Source: Calditrichota bacterium
Lineage (GTDB): Bacteria > Calditrichota > Calditrichia > Calditrichales > Calditrichaceae
Direction: 5' to 3'
Assembly (NCBI GenBank): GCA_024278715.1
Contig: JAJRSN010000076.1
Coordinates: 1-16,111 of the forward strand
Length of the DNA: 16,111 nt
In this document: positions 1 to 7,308 of the stretch, in pieces
Layout: the number at the start of each line of letters is the position of its first letter
Position numbering within the stretch: position 1 is the first letter of the stretch
Notes under the pieces: generated by a model
What the model was told of the DNA's origin: nothing
The model's database searches: none
What the model saw: only the letters and a program-made list of their open reading frames with translations
Made by a program: the position numbers and the translations under genes

Positions 1-177
1 AACTTAAAGGGCACCGGCGGCGCCTTTCCGAAGAATTTTCATAAAAGCGGTTACGAAAAGGAAAATACAAAATTAAAACGAAATAAACCATTAGAAGTTA
101 TGATGGAAACCACAAATCTCAACGCTCTTTTAAAAGCGGTTGAATTAAATCGCATTATAACCGCAGACATTAACTAA
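1..177 (+). CDS. 3' end of an unidentified gene (possibly a type II restriction endonuclease)
   Basis: Frame 1 is open from the first base to a TAA at 175-177, giving 58 C-terminal residues. They begin NLKGTGGAFPKN and end in a leucine-rich stretch, LNALLKAVELNRIITADIN. The start lies outside the window. Codon choice resembles the following methyltransferase gene and the two lie on the same strand 79 nt apart. A gene directly upstream of a solitary beta-class DNA methyltransferase is often its cognate restriction enzyme, so that is the leading guess. It rests on position only: no PD-(D/E)XK or other nuclease motif is visible in this short tail. The reading frame is fairly certain; the function is not. 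Confidence 0.5.
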   Translation, partial: NLKGTGGAFPKNFHKSGYEKENTKLKRNKPLEVMMETTNLNALLKAVELNRIITADIN

Positions 178-256
178 CTTATTTAAGTAAAAACAATCCT
201 TGATTTTAACTACGGATTTTAATAACATTCAAAAAACAAAATAGATATCGGAAGCA

Positions 257-1141
257 ATGGAAATAAAATCAAAATTAATCCTTGGGGACTGCTCCGAGGA
301 GCTGCGTAAATTGGAAGACAACTCGATTGATTTGATTGTAACTTCGCCTCCGTATGCGGACGCAAGGAAAAAAGTTTACGGGGGAATACACCCGGATGAT
401 TATGTGGAATGGTTCCTGCCTATTTCCGAACAATTGCTACGCGTTCTTAAGCCGACAGGCACATTTATTTTGAACATAAAAGAACGGGTTGTTAACGGCG
501 AACGCCATACTTATGTATTGGAACTTATAATGAAGATGAGAGAACAGGGCTGGCTTTGGACCGAAGAATTTATCTGGCATAAAAAGAACGCCTATCCCGG
601 TAAATGGCCCAATCGATTTAGAGACGCATGGGAAAGATTACTGCAATTTAACAAACAAAAGAAGTTCAAAATGTTTCAGGAAACGGTTATGGTTCCGATG
701 GGAGATTGGGCAAAAACAAGACTAAAACGTTTGAGCGAAAGAGATCGCATTCGGGACGAATCGAAGGTGAACAGCGGATTCGGCAAAAACATTTCGAACT
801 GGATAGGTCGCGAAATGGCTTATCCGACCAATGTTTTGCACATGGCAACTGAATGTTCTAACAAGAATCACAGCGCCGTATTCCCGGAAGCACTGCCGGA
901 ATGGTTCATTAAACTATTCACCGAAGAAGGAGACTGGGTTCTGGACCCGTTTATGGGCTCCGGCACCACAATCCGGGTTGCGCAAAGATTACATCGAAAT
1001 TCCGTTGGGATTGAACTCAATAAAGAGTATTTTGACCTTGTTTACAAAACCACTCAATCGGTAATCTTAAACTTATTCGAAACTGATTCTTCCGATTCCG
1101 AATTAAAACAGAAACTCAAACCGTTTTTACTTAATACGTGA
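257..1141 (+). CDS. Beta-class site-specific DNA methyltransferase (probably N4-cytosine)
   Basis: This 294-residue enzyme should transfer a methyl group from S-adenosylmethionine to an exocyclic amino group of a base at a specific DNA site. The catalytic motif IV, TSPPY, is at residues 29-33 and the SAM-binding motif I, DPFMGSGTT, at 230-238. Catalytic motif before SAM motif is the beta-class order. A serine before PPY is usual for N4-cytosine enzymes, whereas N6-adenine enzymes usually have D or N, so m4C is favoured but not proven. The middle part (about 105-210) would hold the target recognition region. Length is typical of a complete type II methyltransferase. The ATG at 257 is preceded by a purine-rich CGGAAGCA. 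It probably protects host DNA from the enzyme encoded, perhaps, by the truncated upstream gene. It converges on the channel operon, whose last stop is 36 nt away. Confidence 0.9.
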   Translation: MEIKSKLILGDCSEELRKLEDNSIDLIVTSPPYADARKKVYGGIHPDDYVEWFLPISEQLLRVLKPTGTFILNIKERVVNGERHTYVLELIMKMREQGWLWTEEFIWHKKNAYPGKWPNRFRDAWERLLQFNKQKKFKMFQETVMVPMGDWAKTRLKRLSERDRIRDESKVNSGFGKNISNWIGREMAYPTNVLHMATECSNKNHSAVFPEALPEWFIKLFTEEGDWVLDPFMGSGTTIRVAQRLHRNSVGIELNKEYFDLVYKTTQSVILNLFETDSSDSELKQKLKPFLLNT

Positions 1142-1177
1142 ATACCATTTTCCCGAAAATTCAATATCATTAAAAGG

Positions 1178-3052
1178 CTAATTGGGCTTGACGGTAGGAA
1201 CCCCTGCTTCCGAATGCGGGTTTTCCAAGGACGCGCTTTTATGACTCGCAACAAAAAAATCCGCAAAATTGTCCAGCAACTGCTCTGTTAAAAAATAGGT
1301 CTCTCTCAAAAAACGCTCAGCCGCGCAGCCGCGACGGTTACATCTCCGGCAGGGAACGCTCTTCGGACAATCGACTTCCCTGCGGTATTCGCGTTCCAGG
1401 TCTAATAAAGCTTCCTTAAAATCCTTAATAAATTCATGATTGCGATACTGCGTTCTGGCTAATTTCAAAATCTTTCGCTGCAACATCTCCGAAAGGTCCT
1501 TGATTCGACCCAGATAAATACTGATTGCGCTCCGCCAAATAATATGCGCCCTAATTCGGATGCCCGACTCAATATCTTCCGCCGTGCCAGGACGTAAAGA
1601 AAATTGACCCAGGTCTTTCAGGTTTAAAATTTCTTCCAGACTTTGCTTAACATAATCCAATTCTCTTAACGTCTTGTCGCTTGTCTCATAGTAAATGGTA
1701 TCAATCCACTCCTGAAAAACCTCCTGAATGGTGCCGGAAATATCTTCCAATTGATTGAGTTCGCTGCTCAGTCGTGCTTCTAACTGGCTCTCGTATTTCT
1801 TAAGCTGTTTGCGGGCAAAATCAAAGGTTTCCACAACCGTCCGATAGCCGTTAATCTTATCGTATCCCAACGATTGAAAAACAATGTCAAAATAAGCCTC
1901 AACCGTTCGCTCCATTTCTTTTAAGGCTTCTTTCAAGCGCTGACTCTCCTGCAGGTACGATTCCTGAACTTTGTTGACAATCGCTTCGTCGAAGTGATTT
2001 TCAAGAATATTTAAAATTCTCTGAAATATTTTACGCGGAGTGGTTGTATCGTTCGCCAATTCCAGAATATCTTCCACTGCTAAAATTTTCGACGCCATGG
2101 TGCGTAACTGCGGATCGCGATCGACGTGGCAATAGGTTAAAAGCAGAATATTGTTAAAATCGGACAAATCCTCGGCGCAATTCTTGACTATATTGTAACG
2201 CTTACGAACCAACAGTTTCCAGAGATATTCGTTGTGGGGAACAAACACCTGCGGATCGTCCGAATATCTCAGATGGTCGGTTTCCCTCCGTTTTTGCATG
2301 ATCTCCAACAAAAAGGAAATGGCTTTAAACTGCTGTAACGAACTGGCAAAATGTTCTTCGTTCAACGCCGAAAGCACGATTCGTTTCAGGGTATCCTGAT
2401 CGATTTTTCGCAGGGCGTTAAACAGGGCTTTCTTTAAAAGCGACTCTTCTCTTACTAAAAAAGGCAGAATCGCGTCCACATTTTTTTGCGATTTCGGTTC
2501 GCGTAAAAGCCGTTGAAGAATGGACAGTTTAATGATCTGATCTTTTTTCCTTGCCAAAGCCTGTTTAGCCAAACTTAAAAAGAGTTCGTCTCTCCGCCCT
2601 TTACCGCGTTTTCGCAAAAGCTGAATAAAGCGCACGAGCATGGTTAATGAAATGGCGGGATTGCTTAAAACCTCTTTAAAAACTTCGGGATCGTCCTCGA
2701 ACATCAATAAAATAAAAATATTGTGTTTGTCTTCATTTTTGGCAAAGGCTTTGCGCTCTCTTTTACCAAATCCGAGAATATCCTGGTAACGTCCCACCAA
2801 CTGCCAGTAAGTTGACTGATAAACGGCGTTGCGGACTTCATCGTTATCGTCATGCGCCAGTACGTTCAGAATTGCGGGGAAATGGCAGTTAGAGGCGACT
2901 AATTTTTTCAGCACAACAGCTTCTTCGGGAGTTGCGTCGAATTGCAGATAGATATGGGTGGGTAACGGCGGATTTTTGCGAAAAAATTTATGCATCACAT
3001 AATTGTAATAATGAACTTCGTTTTTAAACTTGTATCTTCCAATGATCATCAC
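1178..3052 (-). CDS. Large HEAT-like/coiled-coil protein with C-terminal Cys4 cluster, third gene of K+ channel operon
   Basis: I do not recognise this 624-residue protein as a named family. Residues about 30-370 are alpha-helical with the irregular repeat look of HEAT/ARM solenoids (aspartate/asparagine turns such as LAHDDNDEVRNAV followed by hydrophobic helices). Residues about 370-480 are rich in E, K, Q and L and look like coiled coil. Near the C-terminus four cysteines at about 562, 568, 571 and 576 (C-x5-C-x2-C-x4-C) could bind zinc or an iron-sulphur cluster. No signal peptide or membrane segment is seen, so it is probably cytoplasmic. The start is GTG at 3052 or ATG at 3049; a GGAAGG site inside the end of the preceding gene serves either. 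The 6-nt gap to the cyclic-nucleotide-binding gene implies co-transcription. A scaffold or effector for the channel and sensor is an inference from position. Confidence 0.75.
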   Translation of the reverse strand: MMIIGRYKFKNEVHYYNYVMHKFFRKNPPLPTHIYLQFDATPEEAVVLKKLVASNCHFPAILNVLAHDDNDEVRNAVYQSTYWQLVGRYQDILGFGKRERKAFAKNEDKHNIFILLMFEDDPEVFKEVLSNPAISLTMLVRFIQLLRKRGKGRRDELFLSLAKQALARKKDQIIKLSILQRLLREPKSQKNVDAILPFLVREESLLKKALFNALRKIDQDTLKRIVLSALNEEHFASSLQQFKAISFLLEIMQKRRETDHLRYSDDPQVFVPHNEYLWKLLVRKRYNIVKNCAEDLSDFNNILLLTYCHVDRDPQLRTMASKILAVEDILELANDTTTPRKIFQRILNILENHFDEAIVNKVQESYLQESQRLKEALKEMERTVEAYFDIVFQSLGYDKINGYRTVVETFDFARKQLKKYESQLEARLSSELNQLEDISGTIQEVFQEWIDTIYYETSDKTLRELDYVKQSLEEILNLKDLGQFSLRPGTAEDIESGIRIRAHIIWRSAISIYLGRIKDLSEMLQRKILKLARTQYRNHEFIKDFKEALLDLEREYRREVDCPKSVPCRRCNRRGCAAERFLRETYFLTEQLLDNFADFFVASHKSASLENPHSEAGVPTVKPN

Positions 3053-3058
3053 AGTTAA

Positions 3059-3595
3059 TTACCCTTCCAAGGCAATTGATAATGCGGTTGTTAATTTCAG
3101 AATATCCCGGTTTGCCCGACGCAGCCGAGTGGCTAATTCGCACGCCATGTTTTTGTAAACCCGCATTCCCAACTCGTTATCCTGATTCACCACCTTTTCA
3201 AAAGCCTCTTTGGTGATACTTGCCATTGTGCAACGGGTTTTAGTAATAATACTGGCTGAACGTTCGGAAGTATCGCCCAGCATTACCATTTCTCCGAAAA
3301 AGGGATAATCTTTATCCGAAAAAAACAACAGCGATTTTTCCTGTTTATTGTAAACCGGCAGCCATTCGGGCAAAATTAAAGATTTGGAAATTTCGACCTG
3401 CCCTTCGATTAAAATGAACATCTTATCCCCAACCATGCCTTCTTTCATCACGTATTCGTTGGGGTCAAAACGCACCACCTCCATCGCGCTCAACAGACAT
3501 TCAATCTGCTTTTCACTTAAGTCGTTGAATAATCGAACTTTTTTAAAAAAATCGAGCTTTTCGAGCAAAAACTCATCAACTTTTTGCTTTTTCAT
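3059..3595 (-). CDS. Stand-alone cyclic-nucleotide-binding domain protein
   Basis: This 178-residue protein is essentially one CRP-type cNMP-binding domain. The beta roll starts at about residue 20 (the LFNDLSEKQ helix and turn) and runs to about 135. The phosphate-binding cassette is at residues 100-115, FGEMVMLGDTSERSAS, with the conserved FGE glutamate at 102 and the arginine at 112 followed by S-A. These are the residues that contact cyclic nucleotide in the family, so ligand binding is plausible. The remaining C-terminal part is helical, and no DNA-binding helix-turn-helix follows, so it is not a CRP-type regulator. The ATG at 3593-3595 lies inside the 3' end of the channel gene; the reading frames overlap by 20 nt, which suggests translational coupling and matched amounts. 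Inference: it acts as a detached ligand-sensing subunit for the channel or the downstream HEAT-like protein. Confidence 0.88.
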   Translation of the reverse strand: MKKQKVDEFLLEKLDFFKKVRLFNDLSEKQIECLLSAMEVVRFDPNEYVMKEGMVGDKMFILIEGQVEISKSLILPEWLPVYNKQEKSLLFFSDKDYPFFGEMVMLGDTSERSASIITKTRCTMASITKEAFEKVVNQDNELGMRVYKNMACELATRLRRANRDILKLTTALSIALEG

Positions 3596-4754
3596 CGGCG
3601 GCTCTTTCTAAAATTAGATAAAAATGCGAACTGTTTAATTTGGTATTACCCTCCGGCGCCAGTTGAACTCTGATGCGATTCTCCTCTTTTTTACCAAGAC
3701 CGGCTTCCTGAAATTTTCGCATGATAAATTCATCCAAATACGAATAATCGGCGCTCATCAAAGTGGAAAGATCAAACGGTTCTTTGATCTCGCCCAGTCC
3801 CAGCAGAATGTCCCGCGGATTTCTGTTTTGACAATATGCCTTTAAATCGTCGTAGGTTTTGCCTATCAATTCTTCGGGAACGGAATGTTGATTCAACCGA
3901 ACGTCCGGGTCTTCGGAAAATACCCGATCCAAAAACAAAGGCACGCCCGGCGCAACTACATAATTCGCCAATAAATGGCTTGTGTAGGCGTCGCTTACAA
4001 CAATTTCATCCGCTTTGGCTTTACTTAAATGCGTGTAATTTTCCCGATCCAGAATGTGCACGATGACTCTGATTTTGGGATTTAACGTTTTTAACGACAA
4101 CGTTGTCAAAATGGTGCGCTCATCGCCCTTTTTAGCCAGAGGCGCGCTCTCATCCGGAACAATGACGGCAATGCACGCGCTTTTACCCCCCGCCCGAATT
4201 AAGACATTTTCTTTGGTGAAATCGCCCCGCACAAACCGCAAATTTAACGATTCGTAGCGGGCTAATAGTTCGACAATGGTCTCTTCCGGGAGCTGATTAA
4301 TCAGTACAATCCCGGGAAATTCCTTCGGCTGCTTTTCAAGGATGGACAGAATTTCATCGCATTTTCCGTTCCATCCGCAAAGCAGCAAATGGTCTTTAAA
4401 TTTGATTTCTTGCAAACCTTTACCCTCTTTTAATTTTTGCGCTACAAAAATTGACGAAATGGTCGCCGTAACCACCGAAAGAATCGCCACACCGAAAAGC
4501 ATCATAAAAACGGCTATTATTTTCCCCACCGGCGTTCCCGGTACTTTGTCTCCGTAACCAACGGTAGAGACGGTTACAAAAAACCACCAGACTCCGTCCC
4601 AGAACGAATTGAAATTTTTGTTCGATCCCTTTTCCGCGACAAAAATCAACCAGGCGACAATTACAGTGCTGATCACAATTAACAACGTGGCTCTGAAAAA
4701 GGCGTTTTTCTTCCAGAGCCGGCTTCTTTTCAGTCTTCTTAACCTTTTTAACAA
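3576..4754 (-). CDS. Two-transmembrane K+ channel with RCK (TrkA-N) regulatory domain
   Basis: This 392-residue inner-membrane protein resembles the MthK/Kch class. A basic N-terminus precedes TM1 at about 21-41, the pore helix is at about 50-62, the K+ selectivity filter TVGYGD is at 64-69, and TM2 spans about 77-104. An RCK domain begins at about 121 with HLLLCGWNGKCDEI. Here the usual GxGxxG dinucleotide loop reads GWNGKCDE, so classical NAD binding is uncertain. The rest, about 270-392, would be the C-terminal RCK lobe. The start is TTG at 4754, since no ATG or GTG lies in frame upstream before the stop. A GGAG site 7 nt before this TTG supports it. It is the first gene of a three-gene operon, and the next gene, a cyclic-nucleotide-binding protein, begins inside it. 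The complex probably gates K+ flow in response to a cytoplasmic ligand. Confidence 0.93.
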   Translation of the reverse strand: MLKRLRRLKRSRLWKKNAFFRATLLIVISTVIVAWLIFVAEKGSNKNFNSFWDGVWWFFVTVSTVGYGDKVPGTPVGKIIAVFMMLFGVAILSVVTATISSIFVAQKLKEGKGLQEIKFKDHLLLCGWNGKCDEILSILEKQPKEFPGIVLINQLPEETIVELLARYESLNLRFVRGDFTKENVLIRAGGKSACIAVIVPDESAPLAKKGDERTILTTLSLKTLNPKIRVIVHILDRENYTHLSKAKADEIVVSDAYTSHLLANYVVAPGVPLFLDRVFSEDPDVRLNQHSVPEELIGKTYDDLKAYCQNRNPRDILLGLGEIKEPFDLSTLMSADYSYLDEFIMRKFQEAGLGKKEENRIRVQLAPEGNTKLNSSHFYLILERAADEKAKS

Positions 4755-4761
4755 AGACTTA

Positions 4762-4765
4762 CTCC
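4762..4765 (-). promoter_or_regulatory. Shine-Dalgarno site fixing the TTG start of the channel gene
   Basis: On the minus strand this reads GGAG, separated by 7 nt from the TTG at 4754. An ATG slightly upstream, at 4765-4767, is out of frame and meets a TAA two codons later, so TTG is the best available start. Confidence 0.6.
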
Positions 4766-4919
4766 ATGTTTGCTTTACCTGATTATTTTCGTCAATAAAT
4801 TCAAAGGGTTGAATTATTTAACCGATTATGACCAGTCTGACTTATTCGGAAAAAAATGCGTCTTTCAAACAAATCGCCGTTCTGCGGCTGATAATCGGAG
4901 ACGGCTTACTCTTGTGAAT

Positions 4920-4961
4920 GAATTTGGAACGGAGAATTCGGAACACGGAATTTGGAATAAT
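4920..4961 (+). repeat. Three tandem 14-bp imperfect repeats
   Basis: Three consecutive 14-mers read GAATTTGGAACGGA, GAATTCGGAACACG and GAATTTGGAATAAT, sharing the core GAATTYGGAA. They lie in the gap upstream of the channel operon. They could be a regulator-binding array or a decayed intergenic repeat; the sequence alone does not decide. Confidence 0.6.
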
Positions 4962-5072
4962 TTGAAGTTTTCGCTTATGCTAACCAACGTGTCGGAGGGA
5001 AGAAAAGAGATATTACATTTCCCTGAAACGGAATCTTTGGCAAAAATCGCGGGTTGTTGAAATCACACTTTT

Positions 5073-6473
5073 TTACAGAATGACATTAAAGCGGTGCATC
5101 AGACGGATTTTTGCCCGGCGATTGCTGACATACAAAGAGCCGATTGCCTCCCCCTTCCAGCTTAAGGCAAAATAACCGTCTTCCGCCTCGGGCAGCGTAA
5201 TCATGCCGACCCGGAAAAGTTCTCTTAACTGCTCTTCGTTTAACCCGAGATGGCGTTTGGTAATCCGTTTGCCGAAAAACAGAATACTGTCGTTCGGAAG
5301 CTTCCAGCCTGAAATACGTTTTTCGCCTAACAACAATCCGGCGTTTAAAAAGCCCTCCTGCGGTATCTTTTTAATCAGCGTATTAACCATCCATATCCTG
5401 TTACGCGTTTTAATGTAGCGGTAATCGCGCCACAAATCGGCGGGTATTCCCCACTGCTCGGAAATCTGGCGCAGATCATCCTTTATTTCGGGGCTATCGG
5501 CAGGCAAAGTTTGAAAGGTCTGAAAATTATTATGACCAGAATGCCGTCTTCCGGTTTTCAGAAGTTTGATCACAAAAAATCCTTCCATATTGTGGATATG
5601 GGGCAAAATTCTGACGGCGTTAGTCATTTCCGGGACATAGGCTTTGTTGTTGTATTCCGTTAAACCGGGCAAAAACGATTCGCGCAAAGCGTGATCGATT
5701 TCCGTGATTTTTAGCGGATAGTGGTCGAGCATAAACTGAATCAACTCTTCATTCTCTTCCGGAGCAATGGAGCAGGTGGAATAAACCAGTTCGCCGCCCA
5801 CCTTAAGCGCCTTAAAAGCCGAAACCAAAAGCTGGCGCTGCTTCTCGATAATTTTCTGCATCTTTCGATAGGTCAGCCAGGAATAGACTTCCGGATGAGA
5901 ATGAATGATTCCCAACGCAGTGCACGGCGCGTCCAGAAGAACTTTGTCAAAATACTCGGGAAGAATGTTTCCGATTCGTTCACCCGGCTGGCGATACACC
6001 GCATAATTTACGGCGCCCACTTTCTGGATGTTGGTGTTAAGCGCTTGCAGCCGCTTCATCGAAACATCGTTTAAAACAAGAAATCCTTTGTTCCGCATTA
6101 AGGCGGCTATTTGAGTGGATTTGGAACCGGGCGAGGCGGTCATATCCAGCACCTTATCGCCGGGTTGCGGATTAAGCGCCAAAGCGGGTAGCTGCGAAGA
6201 AACTCCCTGGTAATAAAATCTGCCGAGATAAAAATCAATCGTTTGACTTAAAGGAAGATGGTCCTCGTCAATGATCAAGCCGTCCGGATTAAAGGGCACG
6301 GGACGAAATTTGACGCCAAGCTCTTTCAATCTTTCTTTTATTTGATCCGTTGTTGTTCTTAACGTGTTAACGCGAATCGCCCGCGGTTCGGGTTTGGCGT
6401 TCCAAAAATCGGTTATCTGATCGCCCAAAAAATCTTTAAGGTATTTTTTTAGAAACTTATTTTCTCTTTCCAT
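5073..6473 (-). CDS. rsmF: RsmB/RsmF-family RNA m5C methyltransferase
   Basis: This 466-residue cytoplasmic enzyme should methylate C5 of a cytosine in RNA, most likely 16S rRNA, using SAM. The N-terminal substrate-binding part (about 1-100) contains the family pattern RAIRVNTLR. The Rossmann domain has motif I as DMTASPGSKS at 110-119, motif IV DAPC at 181-184 and motif VI STCS at 232-235. The cysteines at 184 and 234 match the two catalytic cysteines of this family. The C-terminal part (about 330-466) resembles the extra PUA-like region of RsmF, and the total length is close to that of E. coli RsmF. The exact target base cannot be read from sequence, so the symbol is provisional. ATG at 6473 has a GGGGAG site just upstream. 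It stands as its own transcription unit, with 157 nt of AT-rich spacer separating it from the restriction locus. Confidence 0.9.
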   Translation of the reverse strand: MERENKFLKKYLKDFLGDQITDFWNAKPEPRAIRVNTLRTTTDQIKERLKELGVKFRPVPFNPDGLIIDEDHLPLSQTIDFYLGRFYYQGVSSQLPALALNPQPGDKVLDMTASPGSKSTQIAALMRNKGFLVLNDVSMKRLQALNTNIQKVGAVNYAVYRQPGERIGNILPEYFDKVLLDAPCTALGIIHSHPEVYSWLTYRKMQKIIEKQRQLLVSAFKALKVGGELVYSTCSIAPEENEELIQFMLDHYPLKITEIDHALRESFLPGLTEYNNKAYVPEMTNAVRILPHIHNMEGFFVIKLLKTGRRHSGHNNFQTFQTLPADSPEIKDDLRQISEQWGIPADLWRDYRYIKTRNRIWMVNTLIKKIPQEGFLNAGLLLGEKRISGWKLPNDSILFFGKRITKRHLGLNEEQLRELFRVGMITLPEAEDGYFALSWKGEAIGSLYVSNRRAKIRLMHRFNVIL

Positions 6474-6630
6474 CTTCTCCCCTGAGCTGTTTGGGTAACG
6501 TCAAACTTCACTTACTCGCTGACATTAAAAATTAAAACTTTAAAAATTTACAAAACGATAATAGGCGTCATAATTTTTAAATTCGCCGAAACGGGGCTGG
6601 TCAGGTGTAGAGTTCTATTATGTTATAATA

Positions 6631-7305
6631 TTAAAACTCACTTTCCAACAATACTCCGTTTTCTTTCAGCCATTGCCTTGCTTTCCGAAAGCCAGGCACC
6701 TGAGTTTCAACAATCGTCCAGAAATGTGGAGTGTGGTTACTTTCTAAAAAATGCGTTAGCTCATGGACGACCACATAATCCAATACAAACATTGGCGCTT
6801 TAATAAGTCGCCAGTTAAAGTTCAAATTGTTTTTTGGCGTGCAGGAACCCCAACGATATTTCAAATCAGAGATAAAAATCTGATTGTACTGCACTCCTAA
6901 ATTTCTGGCGTAATAATTTACTCGCTCCAGAATTTTAATTGATGCCTGTTTTTTGTACCAATCCTTAAACACCTGGCTGGCTCTATCTGCTGTAGTAGCG
7001 GCTACAATAAATTTTCCTGCAAAGCGGATTTTTTCCTCATTGCTTTTTTCTATTTGCAAGCGATATCTTTTACCCAAATACAACACCGTTTCACCGGAAA
7101 CGAACTCTTTAATCTGTTGAGTCTCCGGATATTTCTGTTCGTTTTTTAATTTTTCGTACAGCCACAATTTCTTCGATTCTATGATTTTGGCAATTTTTTG
7201 CGGTTCGGTTCCTGCTGGCGCCTTAACCACAATAGTACGGTCGCGCTCTACGGTTATGGTTATGGTCCTGCGCTTAGAAAACTTGATTTGATAATCAATA
7301 TCCAT
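6631..7305 (-). CDS. YgjP/DUF45-family zinc metallopeptidase-like protein
   Basis: This 224-residue protein belongs to the YgjP (DUF45, SprT/WLM-like) family. Its landmark is the zinc-binding motif in VVHELTHFLESNHTPHFW, giving HELTH plus a downstream histidine. It is preceded by the family signature RWGSC and a beta strand ending in a WRL motif. The N-terminal half is a beta-rich domain with ITITVERDRTIVVKAP at its start. Members are putative metal-dependent hydrolases of uncertain substrate and are frequently neighbours of type I hsdR genes. Here the start lies only 3 nt after the hsdR stop, so it is the distal gene of the restriction operon. It looks complete. Base composition is visibly more AT-rich than hsdR. 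Its role in restriction, if any, is unknown. Confidence 0.88.
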   Translation of the reverse strand: MDIDYQIKFSKRRTITITVERDRTIVVKAPAGTEPQKIAKIIESKKLWLYEKLKNEQKYPETQQIKEFVSGETVLYLGKRYRLQIEKSNEEKIRFAGKFIVAATTADRASQVFKDWYKKQASIKILERVNYYARNLGVQYNQIFISDLKYRWGSCTPKNNLNFNWRLIKAPMFVLDYVVVHELTHFLESNHTPHFWTIVETQVPGFRKARQWLKENGVLLESEF

Positions 7306-7308
7306 TAC

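Larger units (their letters stand above)
4755..5072. other. 318-nt non-coding gap upstream of the channel operon
   Basis: No convincing gene lies between the end of the rRNA methyltransferase gene and the channel operon. A plus-strand open frame of 96 codons crosses it but has no recognisable domain, has low-complexity composition and includes the repeat at 4920-4961, so I do not call it. The gap should hold the promoter of the channel operon, which reads leftward. I could not pick out a convincing -35/-10 pair or a TAnnTTTG box there. Confidence 0.5.

Noticed and set aside
1147..1160. ATTTTC-CC-GAAAAT as a terminator between the convergent genes
   Set aside because: The loop is only two bases, the stem is weak and AT-rich, and no T-tract follows.
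4770..5060. A 96-codon plus-strand frame in the gap before the channel operon
   Set aside because: No domain, no ribosome site, and it spans the 14-bp repeats; most likely chance.
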